A DNA stretch of 64,000 nt from contig NZ_JFHL01000029.1 in NCBI RefSeq assembly GCF_003664995.1, positions 248,001 through 312,000 on the forward strand. The letters run 5' to 3'. Shown one piece after another: positions 46,316-55,731 of this stretch. Within the stretch, counting starts at the first letter, position 1. Each line of letters starts with the position of its first letter. Position numbers and translations under genes: made by a program. The notes below the pieces were generated by a model, which ran no database searches, had not been told where the DNA came from, and worked only from the letters and a program-made list of their open reading frames with translations. Source of the DNA: Mesotoga sp. BH458_6_3_2_1 (GTDB lineage: Bacteria > Thermotogota > Thermotogae > Petrotogales > Kosmotogaceae).

Positions 46316-47019
46316 TGCTTGAAGTCAAAAATCTATATGTTTCGTACGGAAGAATTCAAGTTATTTCGGACTTTTCCTTCTCAGTTGGAAAGGAAGCAGT
46401 CGGTCTTTTTGGTCCTAACGGAGCGGGAAAGACAACTTTGATAAATTCCATTATTGGTCTTGTGAAACCGAAGGAAGGAGAAATCCTCTTTGAGGGCGAA
46501 TCCCTTCTTCCCTTTGAAACTCATACGATTGTTAGGAAGGGAATTTCTGTTGTTCCGCAAGACGGTGAGTTATTCCCAATCATGACGGTTCTTGAAAACT
46601 TGAAAATCGGAGCTGCCTATATCAAGGAGGCAAGAGACAGAGTCGATGAGAGGTTAGACTTTGTCTTCAAAATATTCCCGATCCTCAAAGAACGCGCTTA
46701 TCAGTTGGCTGGAACGATGAGCGGAGGGCAACAGCGAATGTTGGCCGTCGGCCGATCGCTAATGGCAGTTCCAAGGCTGCTGATTCTTGACGAACCATCA
46801 GTGGGACTTCAGCCTTCTTTGGTTTCCGAGCTTTTCGAGAAGCTGTCCGTAATAAAGTCTGAAGGAGTATCTATGATCCTTTCGGAACAGAATGTTAGAC
46901 AGGGTTTGAAGGTCATAGATAGGGGTTACGTTATCGAGAACGGGACCCTAGCAATTGAAAGCAACGCCGACGATCTGATGCACAATGAGCATGTCAAGCG
47001 CTCTTATCTCGGCTTGTGA
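46315..47019 (+). CDS. LivF-type ABC transporter ATP-binding protein
   Basis: 234 residues. Walker A GPNGAGKTT, signature MSGGQQRMLAVGRSLM, Walker B LLILDEPSVGLQP and the H-loop region replaced by SEQN. Pairs with the LivG-type ATPase. Ends the cluster. Confidence 0.94.
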   Translation: MLEVKNLYVSYGRIQVISDFSFSVGKEAVGLFGPNGAGKTTLINSIIGLVKPKEGEILFEGESLLPFETHTIVRKGISVVPQDGELFPIMTVLENLKIGAAYIKEARDRVDERLDFVFKIFPILKERAYQLAGTMSGGQQRMLAVGRSLMAVPRLLILDEPSVGLQPSLVSELFEKLSVIKSEGVSMILSEQNVRQGLKVIDRGYVIENGTLAIESNADDLMHNEHVKRSYLGL

Positions 47020-47050
47020 CACAAGGCGAGAAGCCTGGGATTGAACGGCG

Positions 47051-48013
47051 ATGCAAGAAAGGCGGTTTGTGGCAATCATTATTGTTCTCTCTTTTTTGAT
47101 TGGTGTTTTTCTGGCAGAACAAGTCTTTGCGGACGGTATTGAAGATAATGCTTCATTCGCCTTCATGGATGTTAATATCAAGGGTGACGAAAAAGAAACT
47201 TCAGTGCCAGATAGGGGGGAGTTAGGAATGAAGAGGATGGTTGTCGAAAATTATGCAAGGATAGTGGACAAGAAGATCTTCTATCTTGAGACTGTAGGTT
47301 CTGAAGGAATTCCTGTCGTCTTTGTTCACGGGAATTTTGCTTCGAGTACTTGGTTCGAGCCTTCTCTAGAGATTCTACCTGAGAGATTTAAGGGCTATGC
47401 AATTGATCTACCGAGTTTTGGCAGATCCGACAGACTCGAGGAAATAAGCATTGATAACTATGCGAACTATGTGATTGATTTCATACTTGAAATGGAAGCA
47501 GACGGAGTTGTTCTAGTTGGACACTCTTTGGGAGGTGCAGTTGCTCAAAGCGTTGTCATAAAGAGACCTGATCTGATTGATAGGGTCATCTTGGTAGACC
47601 CGGCCCCGCCAGATGGGTTAATCACTCCGGAAGAAGTTTATCCATATCTGGAGATGTACAAAGGAAACAGAGAGCTTCTCAAAAAGGCGCTCATGGGTGT
47701 AATGCCTACTCGTAAGGAAGATGATTTTCTTGAACGCCTTGTTGACGATGCTCTTCTGATGGACGAAAAGTGTTTTGTTGAAAATGCCAGAGCGTTAGAT
47801 AGATACGATTTCGGTGACGAGCTGAAAAAGACAGAAGTGCCTCACTTGGTGATAGTCGGAAAACTCGACCAGATAATCACCGAGGAGATGGCAAGGAGAT
47901 TCGAAAAGCTCGTTAAGAACATCGAAGTTAAGGTGCTCCAGGAATATGGTCACAGTGTAATAGTAGAGAATACTGAGCTTTTTATGGAGATGTTCATCGA
48001 TTTCACCGACTAA
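47051..48013 (+). CDS. Alpha/beta hydrolase with N-terminal signal or anchor
   Basis: 320 residues. RRFVAIIIVLSFLIGVFLA forms a signal peptide or anchor. Catalytic parts: VHGNFASSTW (oxyanion), GHSLGG (Ser), GKLDQIIT (acid) and EYGHSVIVENT (His). A second start at ATG 47228 has AGGGGGGAG upstream and would give a cytosolic form of about 261 residues beginning just before the fold. It follows the importer genes by 31 bp and may hydrolyse an ester for uptake. Confidence 0.9.
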   Translation: MQERRFVAIIIVLSFLIGVFLAEQVFADGIEDNASFAFMDVNIKGDEKETSVPDRGELGMKRMVVENYARIVDKKIFYLETVGSEGIPVVFVHGNFASSTWFEPSLEILPERFKGYAIDLPSFGRSDRLEEISIDNYANYVIDFILEMEADGVVLVGHSLGGAVAQSVVIKRPDLIDRVILVDPAPPDGLITPEEVYPYLEMYKGNRELLKKALMGVMPTRKEDDFLERLVDDALLMDEKCFVENARALDRYDFGDELKKTEVPHLVIVGKLDQIITEEMARRFEKLVKNIEVKVLQEYGHSVIVENTELFMEMFIDFTD

Positions 48014-48029
48014 TGACTTCTAGAATGTG

Positions 48030-48053
48030 CGGGGCCATTGGGCCCCGTTATTT
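48030..48053 (+). terminator. Terminator after the hydrolase gene
   Basis: CGGGGCC (48030-48036), loop ATTG, GGCCCCG (48041-48047), then TTATTT. It lies between convergent genes. Confidence 0.75.
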
Positions 48054-48084
48054 CGCCGGGAAAGATCTCTTCTTCTACCTCAAC

Positions 48085-49182
48085 CTAGTTCTCATCCAAT
48101 AACTTGTCGAGTGATTCATTAACCAATCTTCTTATATTTTCGGACTTGACTGTATACTTCACATGTTCACCATCATAAACACTTTCCAGCAATCTTCCCT
48201 TCTTCAGCTTTTCAAAATGATTGCTGAGGTCCCCTGCAGAAATTTTCAGCTTCTTAGCAAGAGAAACCGGGCGGTTGGGTTCCCTGCTGAGTTCTTTAAG
48301 GATCGCAAGCCTTTCTCTATCTGCCAGAGCATCAAAAACATCGATACACTCCAGTCGCTCATCCTTCTTTCTGAATGGAACCTCCACCCTGTCGTAACCT
48401 AGAATGAAAAGATACCGGTCCTTATTGACCATTAGGCTTGCCTGGTCGAGACCAAGAAAAGGAGAGACACTCAGTTCTAGAGTAGTGACCGTTTCAAGAA
48501 CGTCAAAAAGACTGACGATATTTAGTCTCTCAAGATATGTTGTCCCATCCTCTTGAATATTTTTTTCGAGCAATCTAAGATATTTCTGGTTAGATTTCCT
48601 TACATCATTCTTGATCTTGTTGAAAACATTTTCCAGAAACCATTCAAATAGATATAAAAGATCCTCCTTTGTCTGAGATGGGTTTTCAAGGAGTTCAAGA
48701 AGATTTGCTTTCTGAACCGATGAGAAGATTGTGCTCTCGGTTATGAAAAGTAGCATCTCCTTCTCGTCCAGGGTGAGTTTCTCTATCAACTCTTCAAACT
48801 GAAAATCCTCTTTTTCGTTTATGTCCGAACCAAATCCAGTCCTGAGGAAACGTCCGAGTATGCTCTTCTCAGAAGTCTGTTTCAGAGCTTCAATGAACTC
48901 TTCCGGGCTTTCAAGATTTCGTTCCTGGATCAGAGCAAATGTGCCTGCTCCGAAATACGTTTCACAATCAAAAAAACGTTCGAGAAGTTCATCAATGTCC
49001 GAGGGAAGAGACCTCTTAGTCTCATTTACCCAATCAATAATCTCAAGATCAGGTTTGAACTGCTCAATAAAATCCTGGTCTTTGTACGCGCCAAGTATCA
49101 TTTCGTTGCAGTTGACCCTCATAATGCTCAAAAGAAAATCGTAGGACGGCCAATCTATGTACTTTATCTTTCCTAGCAGCAT
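48085..49182 (-). CDS. ArsR-type winged-helix regulator with large N-terminal domain
   Basis: About 365 residues. The C-terminal 90 residues are an ArsR HTH: FDALADRERLAILKELSRE, then KKLKISAGDLSNHFEKLKKGRLL. The first about 270 residues, rich in Asp/Glu and Leu (ELLERFFDCETYFGAGTFALI in part), match no domain I know and may sense a ligand or protein. Minus-strand ATG at 49182-49180 has GAGGAGG with 8-nt spacing. No metal-binding Cys/His cluster is visible. Confidence 0.85.
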   Translation of the reverse strand: MLLGKIKYIDWPSYDFLLSIMRVNCNEMILGAYKDQDFIEQFKPDLEIIDWVNETKRSLPSDIDELLERFFDCETYFGAGTFALIQERNLESPEEFIEALKQTSEKSILGRFLRTGFGSDINEKEDFQFEELIEKLTLDEKEMLLFITESTIFSSVQKANLLELLENPSQTKEDLLYLFEWFLENVFNKIKNDVRKSNQKYLRLLEKNIQEDGTTYLERLNIVSLFDVLETVTTLELSVSPFLGLDQASLMVNKDRYLFILGYDRVEVPFRKKDERLECIDVFDALADRERLAILKELSREPNRPVSLAKKLKISAGDLSNHFEKLKKGRLLESVYDGEHVKYTVKSENIRRLVNESLDKLLDEN

Positions 49183-49682
49183 GAATAAGACCTCCTCTAT
49201 CGGGTTCTCACTTAACATTATACTAAACAAGTCACTACCTAGTATTTGATGGAAGAGATAGTTTGTTCAGCGGCATGGCATTCTCGGATCTTCTCTACTA
49301 ATCTGATTAACTTTGGCTGATTATTCAGGTAAATTGTTGAGGCGGTAAGTGACCTAGAAAAGACTCAGAAATGGAGGAAATGCTAAATCGATAGTTTTCC
49401 AGTTGTTTGTCTTCAATAAGAATGGCTTCTTGAGACTGTATCTTCATCCTTTCCCTCTGTTAGAATTGTCATACAATAAGGTTGAATTGTTTTCAGACAG
49501 CGAAAGAAGAATTATCAGAGGTTACCAACTGCAAAACTCTTTCATTTTTTTGCGGCAATAAATAAATTAGGAATAGACAAGTTGAGAGTGATATTCCTTA
49601 ACAACCGTCTCTAAATGCTTCTGTTGAGATTTATTCTAATCTGGAATTGGTAGTAAGCTAGAGTAGAAAGGGGGATTTCTGC
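49183..49682. other. Divergent intergenic region before the xylose operon
   Basis: About 500 bp. Minus-strand TATAAT at 49222-49217 is the likely -10 for the ArsR-type gene. An inverted pair AGGAATA (49569-49575) and TATTCCT (49592-49598) with a 16-bp spacer lies before the ROK gene and could be an operator. No gene is seen. Confidence 0.5.
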
Positions 49683-50858
49683 TTGGTCGGCAAAAAGCTG
49701 GATTCAGAAAATATTGGAAGATCTAATAGAAAGCTGATACTTCAGTTATTGAGGAAGAGCCCGGTGACGACGAGAAGAGATCTTGCGATCGCATCTGGTC
49801 TAAATCCCAGTACTGTGACAAAGATAATAAAGGACTACCTTTCTATGGGACTTTGCGAAGAGATCAAGGCCGAAGATACTGGCCGTATAGGGAGGAAGGC
49901 GATTGTTCTTAGACTAAACAGGAAAGCCTTCATGTCAGTGGTAATAGATATTGGAGTCGAAGAAACAATAGTAGGCAAGGGCTTCTTCGACGGTTCAGTA
50001 TCTGTTGTCAACAAATTCAGTACCCCTCATGACTTCGATGAATTCATGAAAGTGCTTTCTGCAGAGACATACATGATCTCTAGAAATATTCCCAAGTACA
50101 GATTTCTCGGTTATTCAGTTTCGGTTCCTGGAATAGTTGACGTTGAGAATTCGAGGATTGTTTACGTACCTCATCTCGGTTGGAAGGATCTTGTTCTGCG
50201 AGAAAGGCTTTCCAGACGTTATCCGGTTTTTCTTGACAATGAAGCGAACCTATCGCTGATAGCGGAGAAATGGAACAACCCTTCTCTGGTTTCTGTCGGG
50301 GATGTTGCGTTCGTATATGTATCTGAGGGAATTGGCTGCGGAATAATGTTCGACGGACAGATTTACAGGGGACGTGACTATTCTGCCGGCGAACTGGGAC
50401 ACATGACTGTCCAGATTGATGGAAAGAAATGTTATTGTGGGAATTTCGGCTGCTGGGAAACAGTAGCATCCACTGAAGCGATCGTGGCCAGGGCAAATGA
50501 AATGGGATTTTCGCTTGTAGGAAATAGCAACAACGAGAAGTATTTGAGTATCCTGAGTTCATCTGAACCCGTTTTTGAGCCTCTTTTGAACCAGATTGAG
50601 AAGAGTCTAGCTGTTGGTATAGTCAACATTGTGAATTCGCTTGATACTGAGGTTGTTATTCTGGGCGGAGTCGCTTCGATGATTCCAGAAAGCTCATTGC
50701 ACAACCTGACTGGTTTGGTGAATTCGAGGGTTCTGTATGCAACTGGTCAGAACATCAAGATAATCAGAAGTGTTCTACATGAAAAAGGAATGGCTAGTTC
50801 GAAAATGATAGGAGCCGCTCTGCACATTATTGATAAGAAGACAGCTGATTTTGTCTAG
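49683..50858 (+). CDS. ROK family transcriptional regulator, probable xylose repressor
   Basis: 391 residues. N-terminal winged helix (LRKSPVTTRRDLAIASGLNPSTV in pieces) and a ROK sugar-kinase-like domain with VIDIGVEETIV, EGIGCGIMFDGQIYRG, and the zinc motif GHMTVQIDGKKCYCGNFGCWE in short pieces. It sits directly before xylB and xylA, so it likely represses them and responds to xylose. TTG 49683 follows AAAGGGGG. Confidence 0.9.
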   Translation: MVGKKLDSENIGRSNRKLILQLLRKSPVTTRRDLAIASGLNPSTVTKIIKDYLSMGLCEEIKAEDTGRIGRKAIVLRLNRKAFMSVVIDIGVEETIVGKGFFDGSVSVVNKFSTPHDFDEFMKVLSAETYMISRNIPKYRFLGYSVSVPGIVDVENSRIVYVPHLGWKDLVLRERLSRRYPVFLDNEANLSLIAEKWNNPSLVSVGDVAFVYVSEGIGCGIMFDGQIYRGRDYSAGELGHMTVQIDGKKCYCGNFGCWETVASTEAIVARANEMGFSLVGNSNNEKYLSILSSSEPVFEPLLNQIEKSLAVGIVNIVNSLDTEVVILGGVASMIPESSLHNLTGLVNSRVLYATGQNIKIIRSVLHEKGMASSKMIGAALHIIDKKTADFV

Positions 50859-50871
50859 AGGGAGTAGAATT

Positions 50872-52347
50872 ATGACCACATACTTTGGAATAGACGTCGG
50901 TACGAATTCTGTGAAGGGAATCGCAGTTGATGAAAAGGGACATGTTATCGACTCTTCGATTCGTCAAATAACAATGGAGACTCCCAGACCTGGATGGGCT
51001 CAACAGAATCCCGAGGTATGGTGGAATGCAGTTTCGGTTGTTTTGAAAGCTCTCGCCAGTAGGAATGGAACCTGTCCCTCTGCAATATCTGTCAGTGGAC
51101 AGATGCATTCTCTCGTTGCGCTCGACGAAAAAGGCGATGTCGTTTATCCCGCGATCTTGTGGTGTGATCAGAGGACGGAACGTCAGTGTTTGAGGATAAC
51201 CGAGCAGTTTGGTGGAGAAAAGAGAATCATCGAGAAATTTGGAAACCCTGTACTGACTGGATTCACGCTTCCAAAAATGCTGTGGCTTGCCGATAACGAA
51301 CCTTCGATCTTCAGAAGAATTCGAACCTGGATGCTGCCGAAGGATTACATAGTTATGAAGCTGACAGGAGTGATTGCTACCGATTTTTCGGATGCTTCGG
51401 GAACCTCTATGCTAGATGTCAACGGTAAATTTGACAGGCGAATTGAGGAGATTGCAGGTATTAGTTTCTCCGCGAATCCTGCTTTGATTGCATCGGGTGA
51501 AATTGCTGGAAGAATCACTCATCCTTCACTCTCTGAGTTGAGAGATGTTCCGGTCGTGATCGGCGGCGCGGACAATGCTGCTTCTGCTTATGGTTGCGGG
51601 GTTGAACAACCGGGAGATGCAATGGTAAGCATCGGAACTTCGGGAACGGTTGTTGCTCTTACCAAACAAGGAGTTCCAGATGCGCAAGGTGGAGTACATC
51701 TTTTCAGACATGTGACAGGGAATGACTTCTATCATATGGCAGTGATTCTTTCAGCCACAAACTCACTTAATTGGTTCAAAGAGAGATTTGGAGAAAGCCT
51801 CTCCTTTGAAGCACTTGAAAACTTGGTCGAAAAAACGCCGGCAGGCTCCAACGGAGTGGTCTTCCTTCCATATCTTAACGGCGAAAGAACGCCGCACCGC
51901 GATCCGAACGCTAGAGGAACCCTCTTTGGTTATTCCACTTTTCACAGCAGAGGAGACGTCTTTCGTAGCATTTACGAAGGTGTGGGCTTTGCTCTTAGAG
52001 AGGGAGCAGAACTAATTGAGAGTCTTGGGTCGGATCTTAGCAACGTGAGGATTGTGGGGGGAGGTTCAAGGAGCGATACGTGGTGCCAGATCATTGCAGA
52101 CAATCTTGGCAAGTCGATCTGGTTACCAGAAGTTGATGAGGGTCCGGCATATGGATCGGCACGTCTCGCTGCAGGAGCTGTTGGGATCGATTCCTCTTCA
52201 TGGATTAGGATGAAAAAGGAGTATAGGCCGAGTGAGAGTGCTAAGAAAATCTATGACAGTGTTTTCAGCATTTATAAGAAGCTTTATCGGAGCATAAAAG
52301 ATAACTATAGAGAGATAAGTGAGTTGCAGGAAAGAATAGTTGATTGA
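50872..52347 (+). CDS. xylB: Xylulokinase
   Basis: About 491 residues of the FGGY kinase family. [46 protein letters not shown] and [12 protein letters not shown] are visible. It phosphorylates D-xylulose. ATG 50872 follows AGGGAG. It lies between the ROK regulator and xylA. Confidence 0.96.
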   Translation: MTTYFGIDVGTNSVKGIAVDEKGHVIDSSIRQITMETPRPGWAQQNPEVWWNAVSVVLKALASRNGTCPSAISVSGQMHSLVALDEKGDVVYPAILWCDQRTERQCLRITEQFGGEKRIIEKFGNPVLTGFTLPKMLWLADNEPSIFRRIRTWMLPKDYIVMKLTGVIATDFSDASGTSMLDVNGKFDRRIEEIAGISFSANPALIASGEIAGRITHPSLSELRDVPVVIGGADNAASAYGCGVEQPGDAMVSIGTSGTVVALTKQGVPDAQGGVHLFRHVTGNDFYHMAVILSATNSLNWFKERFGESLSFEALENLVEKTPAGSNGVVFLPYLNGERTPHRDPNARGTLFGYSTFHSRGDVFRSIYEGVGFALREGAELIESLGSDLSNVRIVGGGSRSDTWCQIIADNLGKSIWLPEVDEGPAYGSARLAAGAVGIDSSSWIRMKKEYRPSESAKKIYDSVFSIYKKLYRSIKDNYREISELQERIVD

Positions 52348-52361
52348 AAGGAGGAAGTGGA

Positions 52362-53684
52362 ATGGGCATTTTCGACAAGATAGAGAAGATCCAGTACAAG
52401 GGGCCTGACAATCGCGACCCCATGGCTTTTAGTTTTTACAACCCTGACGAAGTTATAATGGGGAAAACTATGAGGGAGTACTTGAGGTTCGCTATTGCCT
52501 TCTGGCATACATTCCAGGGAGATGGACTGGACATGTTTGGCAAGCCTACTATGAAAAGAAACTGGGATTCGGTTCAGGATCCGATGACTCTCGCAAAGCT
52601 TAAGATCGATGCGGTATTTGAACTCTGTGAGAAGTTGAGTGTTGACTACTTCTGTTTTCACGATCGCGACATTGCACCTGAAGGAGAAACTCTGAGAGAA
52701 ACCAACAGTAAGCTCGATCAGGTTGTTACTCACATTGTCGATCACCTGAAAACAAGTGAAGTCGGCATACTGTGGGGAACTGCAAACCTCTTCGCCAATC
52801 CGAGATTCATGCACGGGGCAGCTACTTCCTGCGATGCAGATGTCTACGCCTACGCTGCTGCCCAGGTGAAAAAAGCAATTGAAGTTACTAAGGAGTTGGG
52901 CGGAAAGAACTACGTATTCTGGGGTGGAAGGGAAGGCTACGAAACCTTACTGAATACGGATATGGGCTTCGAAATGGACAATTTAGCGAGGTTCTTCCAC
53001 ATGGCGGTCGACCATGCCAGGGAGATCGGTTTTACTGGTCAGTTTCTCATTGAACCCAAGCCTATGGAACCTACGAAGCATCAGTACGATTTTGATGTTG
53101 CTAATGCATTGTCTTTCTTAAGAAAATATGGTCTAGAAGGGCATTTCAAGTTCAATGTCGAGGCAAATCATGCAACTCTTGCAGGGCATACCTTTCAGCA
53201 TGAACTAAGATTTGCGCGGATCAATGGTTTGCTTGGAAGCGTAGATGCCAATCAGGGAGATTCGCTGCTGGGATGGGATACGGATCAATTCCCAACAGAC
53301 GTCTACTCAACAACCCTCGGAATGTACGAGATAATCAAGAACGGAGGGCTGTACCCCGGTGGTCTGAACTTCGACGCTAAGGTAAGAAGAGGTTCATATG
53401 AAGAGCGAGATCTTTTTGTGGCTCACATTGCCGGTATGGATACATTTGCTCTGGGCTTGAAAGCTGCTGCCAAACTGATAGATGAAGGGACTCTCGAAAG
53501 GCATCTTAAGGAAAGGTACGGGAGCTTTGAGACTGGAATTGGGAAAGATATCTTAGAAGGTAGAGCCAGTTTTCGATCGCTTGAAGAGTATATTATCGAC
53601 AAGAAGAACCCTCTTCCAGAACCATCAAATCAGGAATACCTCGAGAGGCTTCTGAACTGGGCAATAATCGCTGCCGGTAAATAA
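52362..53684 (+). CDS. xylA: Xylose isomerase
   Basis: 440 residues. [12 protein letters not shown] with catalytic His and Asp, [30 protein letters not shown], and [15 protein letters not shown] with metal ligands; all are in place. It converts xylose to xylulose. AAAGGAGG supports ATG 52362. A terminator follows. The set regulator-xylB-xylA has no xylose transporter in this window. Confidence 0.97.
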   Translation: MGIFDKIEKIQYKGPDNRDPMAFSFYNPDEVIMGKTMREYLRFAIAFWHTFQGDGLDMFGKPTMKRNWDSVQDPMTLAKLKIDAVFELCEKLSVDYFCFHDRDIAPEGETLRETNSKLDQVVTHIVDHLKTSEVGILWGTANLFANPRFMHGAATSCDADVYAYAAAQVKKAIEVTKELGGKNYVFWGGREGYETLLNTDMGFEMDNLARFFHMAVDHAREIGFTGQFLIEPKPMEPTKHQYDFDVANALSFLRKYGLEGHFKFNVEANHATLAGHTFQHELRFARINGLLGSVDANQGDSLLGWDTDQFPTDVYSTTLGMYEIIKNGGLYPGGLNFDAKVRRGSYEERDLFVAHIAGMDTFALGLKAAAKLIDEGTLERHLKERYGSFETGIGKDILEGRASFRSLEEYIIDKKNPLPEPSNQEYLERLLNWAIIAAGK

Positions 53685-53709
53685 GGGCCCAGAGACTTAT
53701 GTGATTTAG

Positions 53710-53740
53710 AAAGAGCAGCCAAACGGACTGCTCTTTTTTT
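53710..53740 (+). terminator. Terminator of the xylose operon
   Basis: AAAGAGCAG (53710-53718), loop CCAAACGGA, CTGCTCTTT (53728-53736), with a run of T to 53740. Confidence 0.9.
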
Positions 53741-54142
53741 CTTGAGAGAGACACTACGGGTACCTTATAATGACCTCTAATTGGTCCAAAATGGCGGTGA
53801 TGTCAAGTTCTTTGCAGGGACGAGAGCTATAGAGTCCCGTAAATCAAATTGGGAAGTTTTCTGCTCAAAAGATAGTTGTTCACTGCGTATCAAAAGACGT
53901 ATGTGTGATAGAATTCAGGACAAAACGCCTTTCAGAGCGGACACTCTCCGCCGCGTGAGCAAAGATTCAGTGGAAGTCCTTCTTCGTTGATCGTCTAGGA
54001 AAATGAGCCCATTCATCGAAAGAGCAGTTGCAAGCTCTAGAGCAAAATGAGTAGAATTCCGTTATGCTGAAATGAGGTCCGTTCTTGAAGTGTTCAACAC
54101 ACCCCGTTAACGATGGAACCGTTGATATCCCTCTTTAGAGCT

Positions 54143-54303
54143 CATCATTACCCACATTGTCTTTCTGGAGCTCAATCATCTTATCCTCAGTTCCAGAATT
54201 GGCTAGAATACTCGCGTCTCTTCAGTCTCCCCTCTCTCTTTTTCTCTAGCGCTCTTAAAAGAACCTGGATTCGTAGCGTCAGAATTAGAGCCGCTTTCCT
54301 CTC
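54143..54303 (+). repeat. 160-bp direct repeat, copy A
   Basis: Runs from CATCATTACCCACATTG to a T/C-rich end. Shares blocks GGAGCTCAATCATCTT, TTCCAGAAT, GGCTAGAATA, CGCGTCTCTTC, TTAAAAGAACC and TAGCGTCAGAA with copy B, with scattered substitutions and small indels. Confidence 0.85.
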
Positions 54304-54409
54304 TTGCGAGGATTCAGTTTACGGCTCCTAAATGTTATCTCATCAAGTCGGTATCGCGCACGCCCGATACATATAGAGATGACAGGAATGAACATAGAGG
54401 TTAGAAAGG

Positions 54410-54570
54410 CATCATTACCCACATTGACTTTTCTGGAGCTCAATCATCTTGTTCCTCAATTCCAGAATCGGCTAGAATAATCGCGTCTCTTCGGTCTCCC
54501 GTCTCTTTTTCTCTAGCTTTCTTAAAAGAACCCGGACGCGTAGCGTCAGAACTAGAGCTGCTTTTCTCTA
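54410..54570 (+). repeat. 160-bp direct repeat, copy B
   Basis: Second copy, 267 bp downstream of copy A in the same orientation, with the same block order. Neither copy holds a frame of useful length in common, so the unit is probably non-coding. Confidence 0.85.
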
Positions 54571-54587
54571 TTCACTTTGGCCTCTTA

Positions 54588-54690
54588 AGTCTTGTTGCCT
54601 CCTGCGAAGCAGCATCACTTCCCCAGATGCTACTCTGGGCATCACTTCTGGTCTTTCCAGATCCTACACCCCACAACCCCAGACCCGGCT
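54588..54690 (-). repeat. Hairpin/CATCACTTC array, copy 1 (two units) with G-rich flank
   Basis: Plus-strand order: CTGC-GAA-GCAG (54602-54612), CATCACTTC (54613-54621), CCCAGA-TGCTAC-TCTGGG (54622-54639), CATCACTTC (54640-54648), then a C-rich tract (CACCCCACAACCCCAGACCC). Preceded by TTGCCTC. Same overall order as copy 2 at 55732-55887. Orientation is given as minus because the spacer then reads GAAGTGATG after a G-rich leader. Confidence 0.85.
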
Positions 54691-54696
54691 CTTCAT

Positions 54697-54756
54697 GGCT
54701 CTTGATCTAAATCCCCGCTTGAGCGGGGGGGACCGCTTGCGGTGGGGAGTGTGCAC
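54697..54756 (-). repeat. 60-bp hairpin-pair repeat, copy 1 (inverted)
   Basis: On the minus strand: CAC.CTCC, hairpin ACCGC-AA-GCGGT, hairpin CCCCGC-TCAA-GCGGGG, then GATTTAGATCAAGAGCC. The same frame occurs in reverse orientation at 54936-54995 with different but still paired stems. Confidence 0.8.
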
Positions 54757-54935
54757 GTCTCTTTGAACAACGTTTAGAATAGGTTGGCCTGTTCGAAATT
54801 GAACTGCAAATTTATTCTTCACGTTATTTGGTCTGTGATCCATATGTATGCTCCTAGCAGAGACCAAGAACTAACATCGAGCGACCACGCACATCGGACT
54901 ATTTCAGAGCATTGGCTTTTCTCGTCTACAAAGAC

Positions 54936-54995
54936 CTACACCCTCCGCCACTTCGTGGCCCTCCTCCCTCAAGGGAGGATTTAAGATCAGGAGCC
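54936..54995 (+). repeat. 60-bp hairpin-pair repeat, copy 2
   Basis: Plus strand: CACCCTCC, hairpin GCCAC-TTC-GTGGC (54947-54959), hairpin CCTCCC-TCAA-GGGAGG (54963-54978), then ATTTAAGATCAGGAGCC. Inverted relative to copy 1. Confidence 0.8.
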
Positions 54996-55560
54996 AAATA
55001 CAAATTTGCGCAAGAAGCAGCTAATTGATGGTATATGACTCCCTGACTCATGTGTAATGAAGAGCTCTCAAGAGTGGATTTAGGAGCGAAGATAAGAGTC
55101 AACGAGAAAGATCATTTTTCGAGAGTTCGCTGCGCTCACGAGAAGGTGAGAAATAGAAAAGCCAGTCAGCCTCCGCCTGGCCAGTCTTTGCTTTGCAAAG
55201 GCTAGTTCCGAGTTCGTCGGGCGAAAGACTCGCCCACCGACTAGAGGATTGTCAGATAACGAGAACAAGAGAAAACTGTCATCTGTAGAGCCTGCTCTGA
55301 AAGTTTGCCCCAAAATTCTCCTGTTTTGGGTTCCTGTTCAGGGCCTCTGTACAGGATCTAGCTTCTAAGAAGCGTTGCACGCTGATGAAAACTGCGTAGC
55401 CAGTCAACGGTTCAGCGTTCTCCGAGACCTTCGTCAAGATCAAACCCGAGATCTTGAAACAAGTTTGGGATGACAGCGAATGTTTATTCCGAAAAGGATA
55501 GATTCCATCATTCCGACAAAGCTGGTCGGAATCTCGATACTATTGCTTCACGGCTCTCCT

Positions 55561-55620
55561 CGACGAACGGAGAACCGTCCAACGGCCAACCAGTTCCTTT
55601 GCTCTTTCCAACCTCTTACC
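55561..55620 (+). repeat. 60-bp repeat with ACGG/CCGT hairpin, copy 1
   Basis: Contains CGAACGGAGAACCGTCC and AACGGCCAACCAGTT, then CTTTGCTCTTTCC. The core folds as ACGG-AGAA-CCGT. A second copy in the same orientation lies at 55923-55983. Confidence 0.8.
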
Positions 55621-55731
55621 ACTGACCTCTACCCTCGGTTTTTCGAAGCCCAGATCCTGAACAGGAGCATTTCAGTGACAGAATAAGTTCGTTCTTATCA
55701 GATAACTTTAATTTGCTTGCACTTTTTCTTT

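Noticed and set aside
53781-53990. 69-codon plus-strand frame after the xyl terminator
   Set aside because: Basic, Cys- and Arg-rich product with no pattern and no clear ribosome site.
54113-54331. 72-codon frame across repeat copy A
   Set aside because: The frame is not kept in repeat copy B, so the repeat is not selected for coding.
54784-54984. 66-codon plus-strand frame
   Set aside because: It ends inside the 60-bp hairpin repeat and lacks a ribosome site and domain.
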